This document shows positions 23,701 to 36,739 of a stretch of 64,000 bases of DNA, one piece after another. Origin of the DNA: Syngnathus acus. Lineage: Eukaryota > Chordata > Actinopteri > Syngnathiformes > Syngnathidae. The stretch spans positions 10,340,604 through 10,404,603 of the forward strand of contig NC_051105.1 in the NCBI RefSeq assembly GCF_901709675.1. Reading direction: 5' to 3'. Under the pieces are notes generated by a model, which saw nothing but the letters and a program-made list of their open reading frames with translations, did no database searches and was not told the origin of the DNA. The first letter of the stretch is position 1; each line of letters begins with the position of its first letter. A program made the translations under genes and the position numbers.

Positions 23701-26643
23701 ACACAGAATGAATTTGACTGAATAGTTTTGAGGGCAAACCTTATCTTTCATGACCTTGAGAATTGGCCGAACAATGTCACAGTACAGCAAAACAGAAACA
23801 CAGCTGTGCTGTATAAGCAATACAGAAAAATAACATGCAGGAGGATTTTTGACAAGAGCAGCTCCTTGATATCTGTGATGATAAAAAGTCAAGAAGTATG
23901 TGAAGGTTTCTTGGGCACTGCCCGGAATTTCCTTACGGGACAGAAAGGAAATCCTGTCTAGCTTTTGGACTCTTCTCTTTGGATGATTTTTTTGAGGTTC
24001 TACAGATCTTCTAGACCAGTTGCCCAACAGGGCCTGGGGGAGGTCTGACGCTGAGATGTAAGAGCAAATTGCAAACAAAAGGCCAGTGACGCTGCGCAAA
24101 TATAAACAGGAGCTTTTTTACTAAGTTGACATTTCAGCAGCATGTGATGTCATACAAGGAGAATTCTATTAGACATTTGCATAATATTGAAAAGATCTCG
24201 GGGTGTCCACGCTAGCTTACTCAACAGCGATACAAGATGAGGAAAAGCACATCAGTGTTAGACTTGTAAAGCAGAGCCGCTGGGAAAAGTTGTAGAATTT
24301 AGCAAGTGACTGAGGGTTAATATTGACATTAGCTTGCAACACTGCCTTCTGGTTTGTCAGTGAAGCAGTGCTTTGCTCCACCAAATGAATGCATGTATCT
24401 TTTTTTGGTGACCTCAAATCTGCCTTTGCAAAGAAAAAAAAAGAAACAGCAGAGGCAGTGGGTTTTTTTTCTCTCTACAAGCTTCATTTTGTTATCAAAA
24501 ACATGCGAGGCTGAGCTATGTTTGGTCTGTCATTGCGGTCGAGGTGCCAGTCGCTGCAAACAATGATTGCGCTGCTTTTGTGCACGGAAATGAAGCTGCT
24601 CTTACTCATAACAAACTTGACCGGACATATGTTCATTAAAGAGCACACCTTTGAAACAACACTCTTCACAATAAAACAATATCCAGTGTTTAGGCCTCCT
24701 TTTGAAATGACAAGCAAAACAGACAAATTTGATCAATTTTGCCTCCTTTCTCTATTTACAAAATCTTTCGATTGGATTCCAGCCCGCATTCATGAGCTCA
24801 TGTGACTCGGCGGCTAATTAGCCCGACAAGTCAAGTGAAAGCTCATTGAGCCAGCTAAGGGAACAAGCAACCATTTCCAGCTGTGAAGCACCACGCTGAC
24901 ATCACGGAAGCAACAGTGAAGAGTTCAACACTTCATTTTTAGTCACCGGAAGTCATCCGTTTGTGGGTGAACTAGTCTATCGCACATATAGACAAAAAAA
25001 AAATCATTGACACTCATGTTCAATTCATTCCTATTTTTGTTTAGTATGTGCTGTGAGGTTTTTCGAATCCACGGGTGCTTTGGCTCAATGAAGGATTATA
25101 AAAAAAAAATAAAAAAAAGAATCCCAATGTGTGCACCCAGCGTGAGCTGCTGTTGCCCACCCGCAGTCACAACATCAGCGGAGATAAAATTCCACAGGTT
25201 GTAATAATCTCTGTGAAATCTCAGTGCCTGTCGTTATCAGGGCTTGTCGTTCTAGCCGCTCACGCTGCTGTGGGGTCAGCAGGCGTGCAGCCTCAAGCCG
25301 GACGCAAGCTTCGACACGCTGACATGCTCGCCGCCTTCTCGAACCCTCAAGGTTGTGCAAGAGAAAGCTGAAGTCATGATAATAGTCCCTCAAATCAGGT
25401 TTGGCAGAATTTAAACTGCTACCTCAGGCTTGGCTTAGAGGTTTCAGCAACCAGAGGACAATTTACAACTCCTTATTGTCTTCTAGACACTTGAGAATAC
25501 AAATGAAAATGGGTGGCCTAAATACACCCCAAATACTGTATGATTTGTTAGTAATAATTCATTAAATTTAGATTATTCATTAAATTTGTATAGCGCTTTT
25601 CAAAAACCCAAAGATGCTTACAGGGAACAAGGCAAAGACATACAGGAGGGGAGGGGGACGGGGAAGAGACAATGGGATAAAGTTAAGAAGAGGAAACCCA
25701 GTTATGGGTAGGGGAGATCATAGGCTTGAGAGAAGAGGTAAGTTTTTAGACGGGACTTAAATATGGGGAGTGTGGGTGAGTCACAGACAGACTGAGGGAG
25801 AGAGTTCCAGAGAAGTCTCTGTCGCCGAAGGATTTGAGTTTAGATTTTGGGACTGTCAGACGTGAAGTATTGGAGGATCGGAGGGGACGGTTGGGGCGGG
25901 AGGGGACAAGGAGGTCGGATAGGTAAGTGGGAGCCAGGTGGTGAAGGGCTTTGAAGGTGAGGAGGAGTATCTTGAAGATGATACGCTCCTTAATGGGGAG
26001 CCAGTGAAGAACAGGAGTGATGTGTTCACAGGACCGGGTGTGGGTAAGGAGGCAGGCAGCAGAGTTTTGGACTAGTTGAAGTCTATGGAGTGAGTGAGCA
26101 GTGATTCCAGTGAGAAGGGAGTTGCAGTATTGATTTTTTTTTTCCTAACTGCAACAAGGAAGCATTTTACAAGATTAATCAACTTATTCTCCAACATTTC
26201 AATTAAACAATCAAGCCACATGTGGCGCTCTTCTTCCAGAGGCCACCCGGCTTGACCTTACAGCACATTTGCATGACACTTGTCACCATTGTTTATTCAC
26301 TTGTCTTTGGCCTGCAATGCGCCTCATGCATACATCACAATAAAACTCACACAAAATGGAAAGTACTTTTTAGGCTACAACAAAAACTTTAATCATAGTT
26401 TTAAAGGGGAAAATATGCATATTCATGCTGTTACAATGTTGCATAAGGGAAATGTAAAATTGCGGAGACTCACATTCGTTTTTCTGGGTTGAGCTGCCGG
26501 TGCATGGCGAGAGAGAATCCGAACAGACTCCCAGGCTCGCCGTCTTTCCTGATCACATAGTTGGTGTCCAGGTTGAAGGCCTGCAGAAGAGGTGCGTTCA
26601 AAAGGTAGAAAAGTGTCAGGCAAAATTCCCCTCGCAGCAGCAT
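17558..26643 (-). CDS. itga6: Integrin alpha-6, complete, about 26 exons including two alternative tails
   Basis: Laminin receptor subunit pairing with integrin beta-1 or beta-4. Exon 1 (26474-26643) encodes a signal peptide (MLLRGEFCLTLFYLLNAPLLQA) then FNLDTNYVIRKDGEPGSLFG, the start of the mature chain. Next come beta-propeller exons between 23639 and 21640 with FG-GAP calcium motifs (DLNGDGWQD, DVNQDAYQD, DLDSNSYPD), then thigh/calf exons from about 21398 to 18599. These include IQWPKSNQNGKWLLYLVK and a furin-type RTKR site near 19115. The transmembrane exon is 18405-18530 (PWWIIVVAVLAGVLILALLV), followed by alternative tails 6A (18134-18241) and 6B (17558-17722). Intron 1 (23640-26473) is 2.8 kb and carries a LINE fragment. 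An in-frame ATG upstream at 26895 would add about 84 residues before the signal peptide and is less likely. Gene identity is secure from sequence and from dlx2/pdk1 linkage; internal exon limits are approximate. Confidence 0.95.
18134..18241 (-). other. itga6: itga6 alternative exon, 6A cytoplasmic tail
   Basis: CAG acceptor, then 35 codons and a stop: begins CGFFKRATKEQYDAAYHK and ends with a Ser-Ala-Glu-Ala-type terminus, the same length as the mammalian 6A tail. It sits between the transmembrane exon and 6B. It is too short to be obvious as an open frame and is recognised by the GFFKR membrane-proximal motif and AEIH. Confidence 0.9.
20085..20190. repeat. ATT-type microsatellite in an itga6 intron
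   Basis: About 100 bp of TTATTATTATT-like sequence with interruptions. Confidence 0.85.
23640..26473 (-). other. itga6: itga6 intron 1
   Basis: A 2.8 kb intron between the signal-peptide exon and the first propeller exon. It contains the LINE 3' fragment (25550-26140). It also has a block at 24780-24920 rich in palindrome-like homeobox and AGCTCAT motifs that could be regulatory. No other exon is recognised. Confidence 0.7.
25550..26140 (-). mobile_element. 5'-truncated LINE 3' end (L2 / Rex1-Babar-like)
   Basis: Reading the - strand gives the C-terminal end of a reverse-transcriptase ORF: QYCNSLLTG, LVQNSAA, ITPVLHWLPIKERI, FKILLLTFKALHHLAPTYL and a degraded FKSRLKTYLFSQAY. These motifs are typical of L2/CR1-group LINEs in fish. 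Past the coding part is a TATAGCGCTTTT-like 3' end and a repeated ATTCATTAAATTT tail (25558-25587). The reading frame is interrupted, so the copy is dead. Confidence 0.85.
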
Positions 26644-29270
26644 CCCGGTGCGAGTTTTGGGTGCAAAGTTGCAGAAACAAAATCGCTCCAGTGCGCTCTG
26701 CTCAGCCGCCACTGAGACACTGGAAGCCGCAGCCGGTTGATTGGAGTCGGGGTGGAGGGACTGAGCCACAGCGTTCTCTTTGGTCAAACAGTGGTATGAC
26801 AACAAAAAAAGATACACGGAGCAGATGTAATTATTTTTTGTCATAAATAAATAACAAAATAAAATCATATTGAGTCCCTGTGAGCTAGCAGCCATTTTCA
26901 GAATTTTTCTTTCAAAAGTACACGTACAATTTTTTTAAATGCTCAAAAACTCAGTTATACTTATTAATGCACATTTATGTTATTTACATAAAAACATTAT
27001 TTTACAAATTATTTTAAGCAGCCTGGCACTTCATTTATTTACACCAGTATAGATTAATGTAACATTGTATGTTAAGATCACTTTCTATGTTTTATTTTAT
27101 TTGCTTTTCTGTTTGTTTTAACACTATGCTTTGTTTTCCTCAGTGTTACGTTTATGAGGTGCTCGGGAGGTGTGACAGCAAGGCTCGATTTATTTGATCA
27201 TTTTGTTCAGCTGTTACATTGTATATCTGTCTTTTGCGGACTGCATAAAGCCAACAAAAAGATGGTTCAAATGAAAAACACAATGAAAAATCTTCGTGGA
27301 AAATGCAAATGAATCTGAAAAGTCCCATAATTACATTTTAAGGGTAAAACAGGCAGAGGTCAACTCAGCTGTACAAATAAACATCTCCATTTGACACCAA
27401 ACGGTGAGAAAAGCAGTTGCATTGAGTAAAGCAAACATTTGAAAGTGCTTGTGATTGAAGTGGCGCACTGTAAACGCAGGTTAGCGGAACTGATTTGAAC
27501 TGCTGCATTATTGATGCGATAATCATCAGACGGAGGGAAAAGGCATCAATTATGAACATGCTAGCACCTGCCATCCTGATTAAAAAGTCATTAATAGTCA
27601 CCAAGGCGCCTGTAGTGTTACATCGTTTAACCAAACAGATTTTGGTCACATTGATCTTAACTCTTACGCGGCCTGCAGAGGTTTTTAGTTTGTCTGCTCA
27701 AATTGGATGGCAACGAGACGTTTAAGCAGGCCATGACATTGCACAAAGTGGCTATTGTCACTATGCGTGTGAATGTGCGTGTGTCAGTAGGAGTCGAACC
27801 ACATCCCTAATTGGGGCAAATGACTCTCGTGTGAAATGTGTGAATGGCATCTCTTGTTGAGTCGCATTTGCTCATCGATGCATCACACTTAAACACATCA
27901 CAGGCTTCAATCATGCCATGATCTGATTGTGGGACGACTTTGTGCGTGAGTGAGTCGCTGGAGATAAAAATCTGTTTAGGAATTTTCAAAGACGGAGACA
28001 AAAATTTAAAGGAGGGGGTCAGACATGTCTATTTGGCTGCTCAGAAATGTAAAAAATATAAAATGAGGATTCGATGGGTGCATTCTGTTGTAGCTCAGTA
28101 CATAACTGTTTAGTGTTTCAGTGTTCTGACTAGTTAGTGGATGTAAAAAAAAAAAAAAAAAGTCTTTGTTGTGGTGTTAAGCTCACTTCTTCAAAAAGTA
28201 GTTCAGATGAATTTACAGTCGAAGTTATTTGACACAGTTGAGAAAAAGGGAAATAGTGCTTATCTTCTTTCACGACCACATTATGAAAAATTTCAATTTG
28301 CACTGAAACCCACTGAGCTGTTTGTGGGGTTTTTTTCCCCAGTGCCTTTGTGTGTTTGTGACCAAAGAGGCGTGTAAGTGCCTTTACCTGAGATCAAGCC
28401 AGTGCACAAAAGAACACTTTCATGCGCTTTCTGTCCCAAGGCGGTCGGCGTAACAGGAGCTGGCTTGGGAGGGTTCTATTGTGCGGGTCAGGGGGGTGAG
28501 GGGATGATCGATGGTCGATCAGGTGACCCGTTTGCAGGTGGCGAGAGCTTTCTTCTTAAATTCGCTGCTCGTTTGTTGGAATCAAGTGAACCCTTCTGAA
28601 GTCTCTGTGTGGGCTGTGCTGTGTCTGTGAAACACATTTTCAAATATGGCTTTCAAGGATGGATGGCTAATGTGGGGCTAAGTCATCATTTTGTCATTTA
28701 AATAAAACAAAAAGGCAAACAAAGCATGAATGGTCAGGGCCAAAAAGTCCGTTTTAGATTTAGGTCAAACGACACTAAAGACAAGCTAGAATTGACACAC
28801 CCAGGTCTATCCAGCAAATAGACCTGTCCCAGCATGTGAATGCTGAGCTCATCATCAGCCTGAGATGTCGGTTGTATGTGGCTGAGCGAGCGTGTGAAGT
28901 GTAGCGTTAAATGACGCTTTGCTAGCAGCTGATCCCGCTCCTGTTGTGACAGCGCTGCTCTCCTTTGTGGGGAGACCATCCGCACTAAATCAGAACACAC
29001 ACACACATACACACACAAAGGCTTGCCTGCCATTTTATGGAGCGGAGGGGGTCGTGCCATCCCGCCAACTCAACAATGGAGGGAACAGGACCTCGCAGAC
29101 CTCATGAAATTCTTTCTCAGGCCGGGCAGATGACACGGGGATCTGGGGGGGTGGGATCCTTTTATTGTTCCTGTAAAGTGAAGTGACACTTTGTTAGAGC
29201 GAAAAGTACATTCCCAGATCACCATCTCATTAAAAATCAAATTTTCACTCTTAAAATGGCTGCTTAAAAG

Positions 29271-29370
29271 TAACCCAAACTGGGTGAAATAGCTAACCCA
29301 AAACTGGGTCAGGGAGGACCTGACCCAATCTGCTGGGTTAAAATAATAAACCCAACCTTGGGTAAAAGTA
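29271..29370. repeat. ACCCAA/TTGGGT short inverted-repeat element
   Basis: Alternating AACCCAA and TTGGGT / ACTGGGT words repeat through about 100 bp and can pair with one another. Similar ACCCAA-TTGGGT repeats are scattered in fish genomes (from memory). Family not assigned. Confidence 0.55.
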
Positions 29371-31484
29371 ATCTACTCAAAATGGAATCAAGCTTTTGAT
29401 ACTTGTCCAGCTAACTTCAACTTCCTTCCAATTGTTGTTGTCTCACAGGCTTTTGTTGCTAAAAATAACTTCTGCCCACTGCATAATGTCCCATGACTGA
29501 TTGTTAGGAAACATGCTCAATGGTGAATACCCTGGTGGAAGCTCCCTGACAAAAAAAACCACATCCGGAGCACTGGAGAACATACGCAAGCTCTCCAACA
29601 AAGAGGTCAAGGGACACTCGGAGGATCATTTCCATGTTTACAAGGAGCGGAACTGGAGCAATTTTGCTGACTGTCTAATGAAGAACAATAGAAGAATCAC
29701 TAAGCTGTTGACTTTTACCTTTAGCCCGTATTATAAAAGTATTTCAAAGCTGAAACGATGTGGTAACAGGATTTGGGTGTGTTGCCATGGAGATGAATGC
29801 TCCAAGTGTCACAGCAGGAGCTCACCAAGAGAAACCACCATCAAATCACTTTACTGAGTGAGAACTCTTCCGCTCTTGTTTTAACATAATAAGACCTGCT
29901 TGAGCTCAATGTTGATTTTAATCAAACAATAAACAAATAATGGAAAAACAGAAATAATGACCGTGAATCTCGAGGATTGGGGGAAGAAGTATATTGTGCA
30001 GGTGCACCTTATGAAGCAGAATTTTCATCTCCTCACTTTGTTGTCTTTAGGAAGCATTTGCATGCTTGGGATTCTTTCAGGGACATGGTGGATTTTTTTT
30101 TAAACCATGCTAGCTCACAAAGCTATATATTTGAAAGCCATCCTGCAATGGAAAATACTGAACTGGGCAATTGTTGCTCATGCCAGCCCTAGTGAATGAA
30201 AGATGGAATGAATGAGCAGACATGCTCCACTAATGAGCAGTCCAAATGAGCTGGAGCTTTTCAAGGAAACAATGCTGCAGACACATGCAGAGTTCCCCGG
30301 ACTGTAACTACTGCAACATTTTAATAGACGCACAACTGCACAATAGACCACTAAAATGAGGAAAAGTCAGGACAACATTCTCTGTGTTTAAGTTTGCTAA
30401 CCAGCAGTGTTAACTTCCTCTTGTTCTGTTTGTCTCTGTCAGCAATGAAAGGACAGTTGAAGGCAGACATTATTAAACTATGTATTCACTTGTTGTTACA
30501 TTTTTGCTTGGTGCTGTGCAGTATATTACTTTTTTTTCCCCCAATGTAATATATGCCTTGACTCAATAAAGGCTGTGAAACAAGAGGGCAGTCAGTCCAA
30601 CATTTGTGCTGATATGTGCTTTGCTGCCATCTTGTGGGCATAAACGGTCTGTGGCTTTGTTCTGAACATTAGAAGATTCTAAATTAAAATTTGTGGTTAC
30701 ACAACTGAAACGACTGGGGCTGGCATATAATGACTATCATTATTATTATTATTACTATTATTTTTTTTATTAAACTGTTTATTAAAAAATAATAAAACAG
30801 TCAGCCATTTTAATAACGTCTCTCATTTTTTGTATTTGTCAACATTGAAACGACAAATACGTGTAATGCCGTTTTCTACCGCATGAGAGAGCTGCTGTAT
30901 CGACACGACTGTGTTCAGCGCGATGGAACAGCGTTTGTGTTTGTTTTTTTATTTAAAGAAAATATTACGAACCCAAATCTCATCCTACAAAATGTACGTT
31001 GACATTTATGGACAATCAACCACATTTTGATGACTTAAAGCTGCCTGGGGATTTGAATAAAGTTATTCTCTATGTGTCTATGGTACTGGAAGTCCATTAT
31101 TTAGGACAGGAAGCTTTATTTTAATCATTTTTTAATCTTCCATTTAATTTGAACTGCTGTGTTGAAGTGTGAGTTTGCAATTTTCAGAACAATCACTATT
31201 TTCATTTTTTGTTAAGACTGTCGGTATGAGTGTGACAATAGATGTGTTAAAAAAAATCATCCCGCTATATTTAAACACTGTATCAATTTAAAATAGAGCA
31301 TAACAGTAGCTTACAAAATACTGTTAGGAATAAAGAAATACATTGATTATTAATTTCCAAGATTATATGAGCAAAAGGTGATATTGTTTATTGAGACACA
31401 GATTCGTCTGTTCCTTCTGATAAAACACGGAAAGAAGACTGAAATATTGTCGCGTATTTGTTTGCGAATCACTGAAATAGAGGA

Positions 31485-31738
31485 GTGGGCATAAAAAAGA
31501 GGGGGGGGGGGGGGTCATGCATCGCGAAGCAGTCAGTATTGTTCCTCTTTCGTCATTGGTTGGCGTGACGCGCTCCCACCCTCTCATAAGTGCGCTCCTT
31601 CCACGGACCGTGGCAGATAATCACAGGCCACTGTGGGAGAGAGACTCTTTTTGCCCACCCTGGGATGCTTTTCCCCCCCACTCGACAAAGAGCACAACCA
31701 GATTCCGGACGCGTTTGCATCTTTGCGCACATTTCGAA
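31485..31738 (+). promoter_or_regulatory. dlx2a proximal promoter / 5' UTR
   Basis: CATAAAAAAGA at 31490-31500 could be a TATA-like element about 240 bp before the start codon. It is followed by a G run (31501-31514). An inverted CCAAT (ATTGG) is at 31555-31559. Transcription start not determined. Confidence 0.4.
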
Positions 31739-33321
<1,583 letters not shown>

Positions 33322-33998
33322 AGAAAAAAAAACAACCGGTGACGCTGGTGTTGAAAAATATACGTGCGCATTCATTTCTGGACGTCTGAGTGGGTCCTAC
33401 TTTTACGCGCGGAAGGAAAACTGTGGACGTTCGCCACATTGACCCACATTTTGGCGGTTATTTTTCTATTTATTTATTTTGTTTATGTCCAGGGGTAAAT
33501 GAATGAATGAATGGACCGCTTTTATGCTCGACTTGTTATTTTTTGACATGCCGTTTGTTGATTATCATGTTGCCAAATTCCAACCTTGCCCGTCAGTGAT
33601 GTAGCAAAGGTCAACTGTATCGTGCCTTTTTCGACTTGACCTCATCTTGTGTGATATTTAGTTGTGGGGAAAAAGAGCCAAAAAAATAAGAATCTTTTTG
33701 GACCGGTTTTTATTGTCTGCAAAAAAAATGATCTGATATGTATTTGGAAACACAAAACACAATAATAATCTTGTAGAGCTGTATATCTCCACGTTTGTGT
33801 AAATATTACTTTTTGATCGCTCATGACTTTGATTTTTAAAGGCGATTGGTACAAACATCCGTTTTCCACCGCAAGCTACTGATTGTCCTTCATCTGATTG
33901 ACTTGGATCACACTTAATTGTGTTTTTGTCTTATTTATTTTTTATTTTTTTATAGTGCTTCATATGGTTATTTAAATAAACATGTTTCCCGTGAACGC
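33322..33998 (+). other. dlx2a: dlx2a 3' UTR
   Basis: AT-rich, non-coding, with ATTTA words. It ends near the AATAAA at 33975-33980, just before the CA microsatellite. Confidence 0.6.
33975..33980 (+). terminator. Candidate poly(A) signal of dlx2a
   Basis: AATAAA in TTTAAATAAACATG, about 650 bp after the stop. Confidence 0.55.
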
Positions 33999-34062
33999 TT
34001 TATTCTCCTTTTCCATGTAAAGTTCTGCTGCTATTTATACTGACATAAATAGTAAAGGTCTT

Positions 34063-34064
<2 letters not shown>

Positions 34065-34153
<89 letters not shown>

Positions 34154-34201
34154 CACACGCACATGCACACGCACGCACACACACACACACACACACACAC
34201 A
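34065..34201. repeat. CA/TG microsatellite
   Basis: About 86 bp of pure AC dinucleotide, then ATGCAC interruptions and a second pure run. Open frames here are low-complexity artefacts. Confidence 0.97.
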
Positions 34202-34530
34202 GTTAAGTGTGTTAGGGCCTACAGTGATTGGTGCCAATATGTTATTGACAAAAATAACAAAGAAAACCATAAATCAATAACCCAATATTGCCTTTAAGTC
34301 ATATTTAAGCATTTAGATAAGATATTTAGTTTCGATACAGACATGGATGGATGGATGGATAGATAGAAATTTCAATATGACGTCAATATGATTATGAAAA
34401 TAGAATATCACTTGTTTCATCAAATCACTTTACAAAAAGTGAACGTGCATCATTTAACCACTACAGACATTTTGTTGTGATATTGACCTAAATTATTCCC
34501 ACTCTAACAGCCCCTAAAAAATAATAACAA

Positions 34531-35060
34531 CTGAGCCTCATTATTTTTGATGCCCAATTTTGTGGCTTGCATGCAGCGAGCATCCCTTTTTGAAAGTGCA
34601 ACTTGTAAATGCCACATGCACTCCCGGTTTCCTTATTTGTCCTCGCACTGTGCTGTAATTCCACTCATTATGAAAACCTGCAATTACTCCCATAATTCGG
34701 CACCATTTCAGGCCTCCTAATACGGGGTGTCATTTTTACCCAAGACAGTCTCGAGCATCAACATTGTCCAACTTGCATGTACACAATAAATGGCAACTAT
34801 CAATGCATATAGTTTTCAGCCCAAAGAGTAACTTGACTCATGTATAATTAGATCCGAATTAGCCTGAATTGCGGGATAACTGCTGCTTTAAATTTGCAGC
34901 GGCAAAAATTACTCATAATTTCCCCCCCCCACCCAAAGATTACAGAGACCTCGAGTGCACAATGTCATCAGCGTAATGAGGAGTAAACATTTATGCTAAT
35001 AATCGGCATTTTTCTCCCCATCTGCTATATAAAGGGGAAATAAAGCAGGAGATTTCCCAG
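34531..35060. promoter_or_regulatory. Candidate dlx1a/dlx2a intergenic enhancer (I12-type), block 1
   Basis: Lies in the convergent dlx2a-dlx1a spacer, where the conserved enhancers I12a and I12b are known in vertebrates. It is dense in TAATT/ATTA homeobox cores (TAATTAG, CTAATAATC, ACTCATAATT, GAATTAGCCTGAATTG) with CATTT and CAGCGG elements in a non-repetitive context. Assignment to I12a or I12b is not possible without alignment. Confidence 0.6.
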
Positions 35061-35501
35061 TCATATTCGGATCTCTGGAGCACAACATGCACGGGGGACG
35101 GATTTTTTCCCCCTTATTTCTATCTTTGAGCTGAAATTGGAATTTAAGCGCTTTGGGGAACTCTTGGATGCTTATTCGTCCTTAAAAGCTTAAAGGTGGG
35201 TTATACATTTTCCGATCATGCATTTTGAGATTTGAATGCGTTTTTATTTACGATAAGTTCCCATGTATATTATGTATATTGCGTGCATATCGTACCAAAT
35301 TGAAGCTTCTCCTTGCATTGACAAGCTTGCATGGAGTCTGCACCTGCAAGCAATTTGCACTGCACGTCCAAAACAGCCAGCCAAGACCCCGCTTGCATAT
35401 ATGGCAGCTCACCTACATTTCCCCCTCCTCTATTTTACACCAGAATTTATTTCAAGGCTCTATCGCTGTCGATCGGCGCTTAAAAGATTCTTCGAGGGAC
35501 C

Positions 35502-35504
<3 letters not shown>

Positions 35505-35568
<64 letters not shown>

Positions 35569-35580
35569 GGAGAGAGAGAA
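35505..35580. repeat. GA/CT microsatellite
   Basis: About 62 bp of pure AG dinucleotide followed by interrupted units, splitting the intergenic spacer between two candidate enhancer blocks. Confidence 0.97.
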
Positions 35581-35584
35581 AAGA

Positions 35585-35705
35585 AAAATTGCTCATAATT
35601 AGCCCAGAGATGGGAAACTGCATTAGAATAAATAAGGGCGAAATGACTGTAATTATGGCGGGTTTGATGGGCTCGGCTCGGTATAATCAAGAAGAGAAAG
35701 CAGCG
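35585..35705. promoter_or_regulatory. Candidate dlx1a/dlx2a intergenic enhancer, block 2
   Basis: Short non-repetitive block directly after the GA repeat: GCTCATAATTAGCC, ACTGTAATTATGGCGG and CATTAGAATAA. It has several consensus TAATTA/TAATT homeodomain sites and GGGCTCGGCTCGG. Position and composition suggest an enhancer core or an outlier of block 1. Confidence 0.5.
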
Positions 35706-36739
35706 AAATAACGCTGACCCTCTTGGATGAGCAGCTGCGCCTTTCTCGGTGCACAAGAAGAGCAGCCAAATTGACGTTTCACGCAGCACAACAATACACG
35801 GGCTTGCTTCGTGCATGGAGAGAGAAACACGCGAGGATTGGCGAGGTGGGCGTGGGCACGGTGCTTGGACACGCCAGTTTGGTGTATGAAAAAGAAACAA
35901 AGAAATAGGAAGCGCACAGGAAGAATATAACTCGGTGTATCTTTGCAATATGGTTTTATTTTAATGCATTATAGTTATTTTATTTTTTATGTTAGTGCAT
36001 TTCATTTAGACGTATAAGTGCAATTCGGATTTTGATAATATAGTATAAATGATTGGTAGATTTCATAATTCTTAAAATTGTGATAGTATACGTAAAATAC
36101 CATAAAAATCTGAATATCATGAAAGATTAAATCGTGTTGTAATTGCAACACGCTGACAAAAATATATAAAAATATATGCATGTATAAATTAAATACAATT
36201 CTCAATAAAAATTGATTTTTATACAACACTATTTTTTAATTTTTCTTTTATTTAAATTTTCATGTGCTCCAGTTTATTTTATTTCAGACATATGTAAGGT
36301 GTTAATATCAATTGATATTTTTTGCTTGAAAAACTACTTAAAATGCATTTTAAACCCTAAATGGTTAGGCTGAGTATTTTATTAAATGGCAATGGATGGA
36401 AATGGCTTGCGTATTTGGAGTAAGGAGGATTTTACTTTTCTGTTTATCGCCTGCCAAGTGTGGCTCTGCAAATATTGGAGTATACATAAAGCTAACAAAA
36501 TTATATTTTCATAAACTATGGATCCCAAAAAGGCTCAACGTGGGGGGTTTTCCTTATAGTTTTGGCCCTCTCGTCCCCGTCTTTTTGCAGCACCTGCTTG
36601 CGCATGCAGGAGTAATTATTTAATAAAGCCCGCAACAACCCCCACCCCACCCCACGATTGTCTTGAGGAAAAAATTAAAAGAATACGAGTTGTTGAATTA
36701 ATCCAGATTTTCGTGGTAACTCTCCCCCCCCCCCCTTTT

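Larger units (their letters stand above)
26644..31738. other. 5.1 kb itga6-dlx2a intergenic region
   Basis: Lies between divergent itga6 (-) and dlx2a (+). The first part should be the itga6 promoter and 5' UTR. Blocks at 27480-27680 and 28380-28600 have the mixed AT-core look of conserved regulatory DNA. An inverted-repeat-rich element is at 29271-29370, an unexplained 118-codon open frame at 29501-29857, and ATT runs near 30740. No established gene is recognised. Confidence 0.65.

Noticed and set aside
26644-26895. Upstream in-frame ATG for itga6 at 26895
   Set aside because: It would place about 84 residues before a good signal peptide. The start at 26643 gives a standard leader directly before FNLD.
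34000-34297. Open frames of alternating Thr-His or Val-Cys
   Set aside because: Translations of the CA microsatellite.
35225-35948. Long frames ending in Arg-Glu or Ser-Leu runs
   Set aside because: Open only because of the GA repeat.
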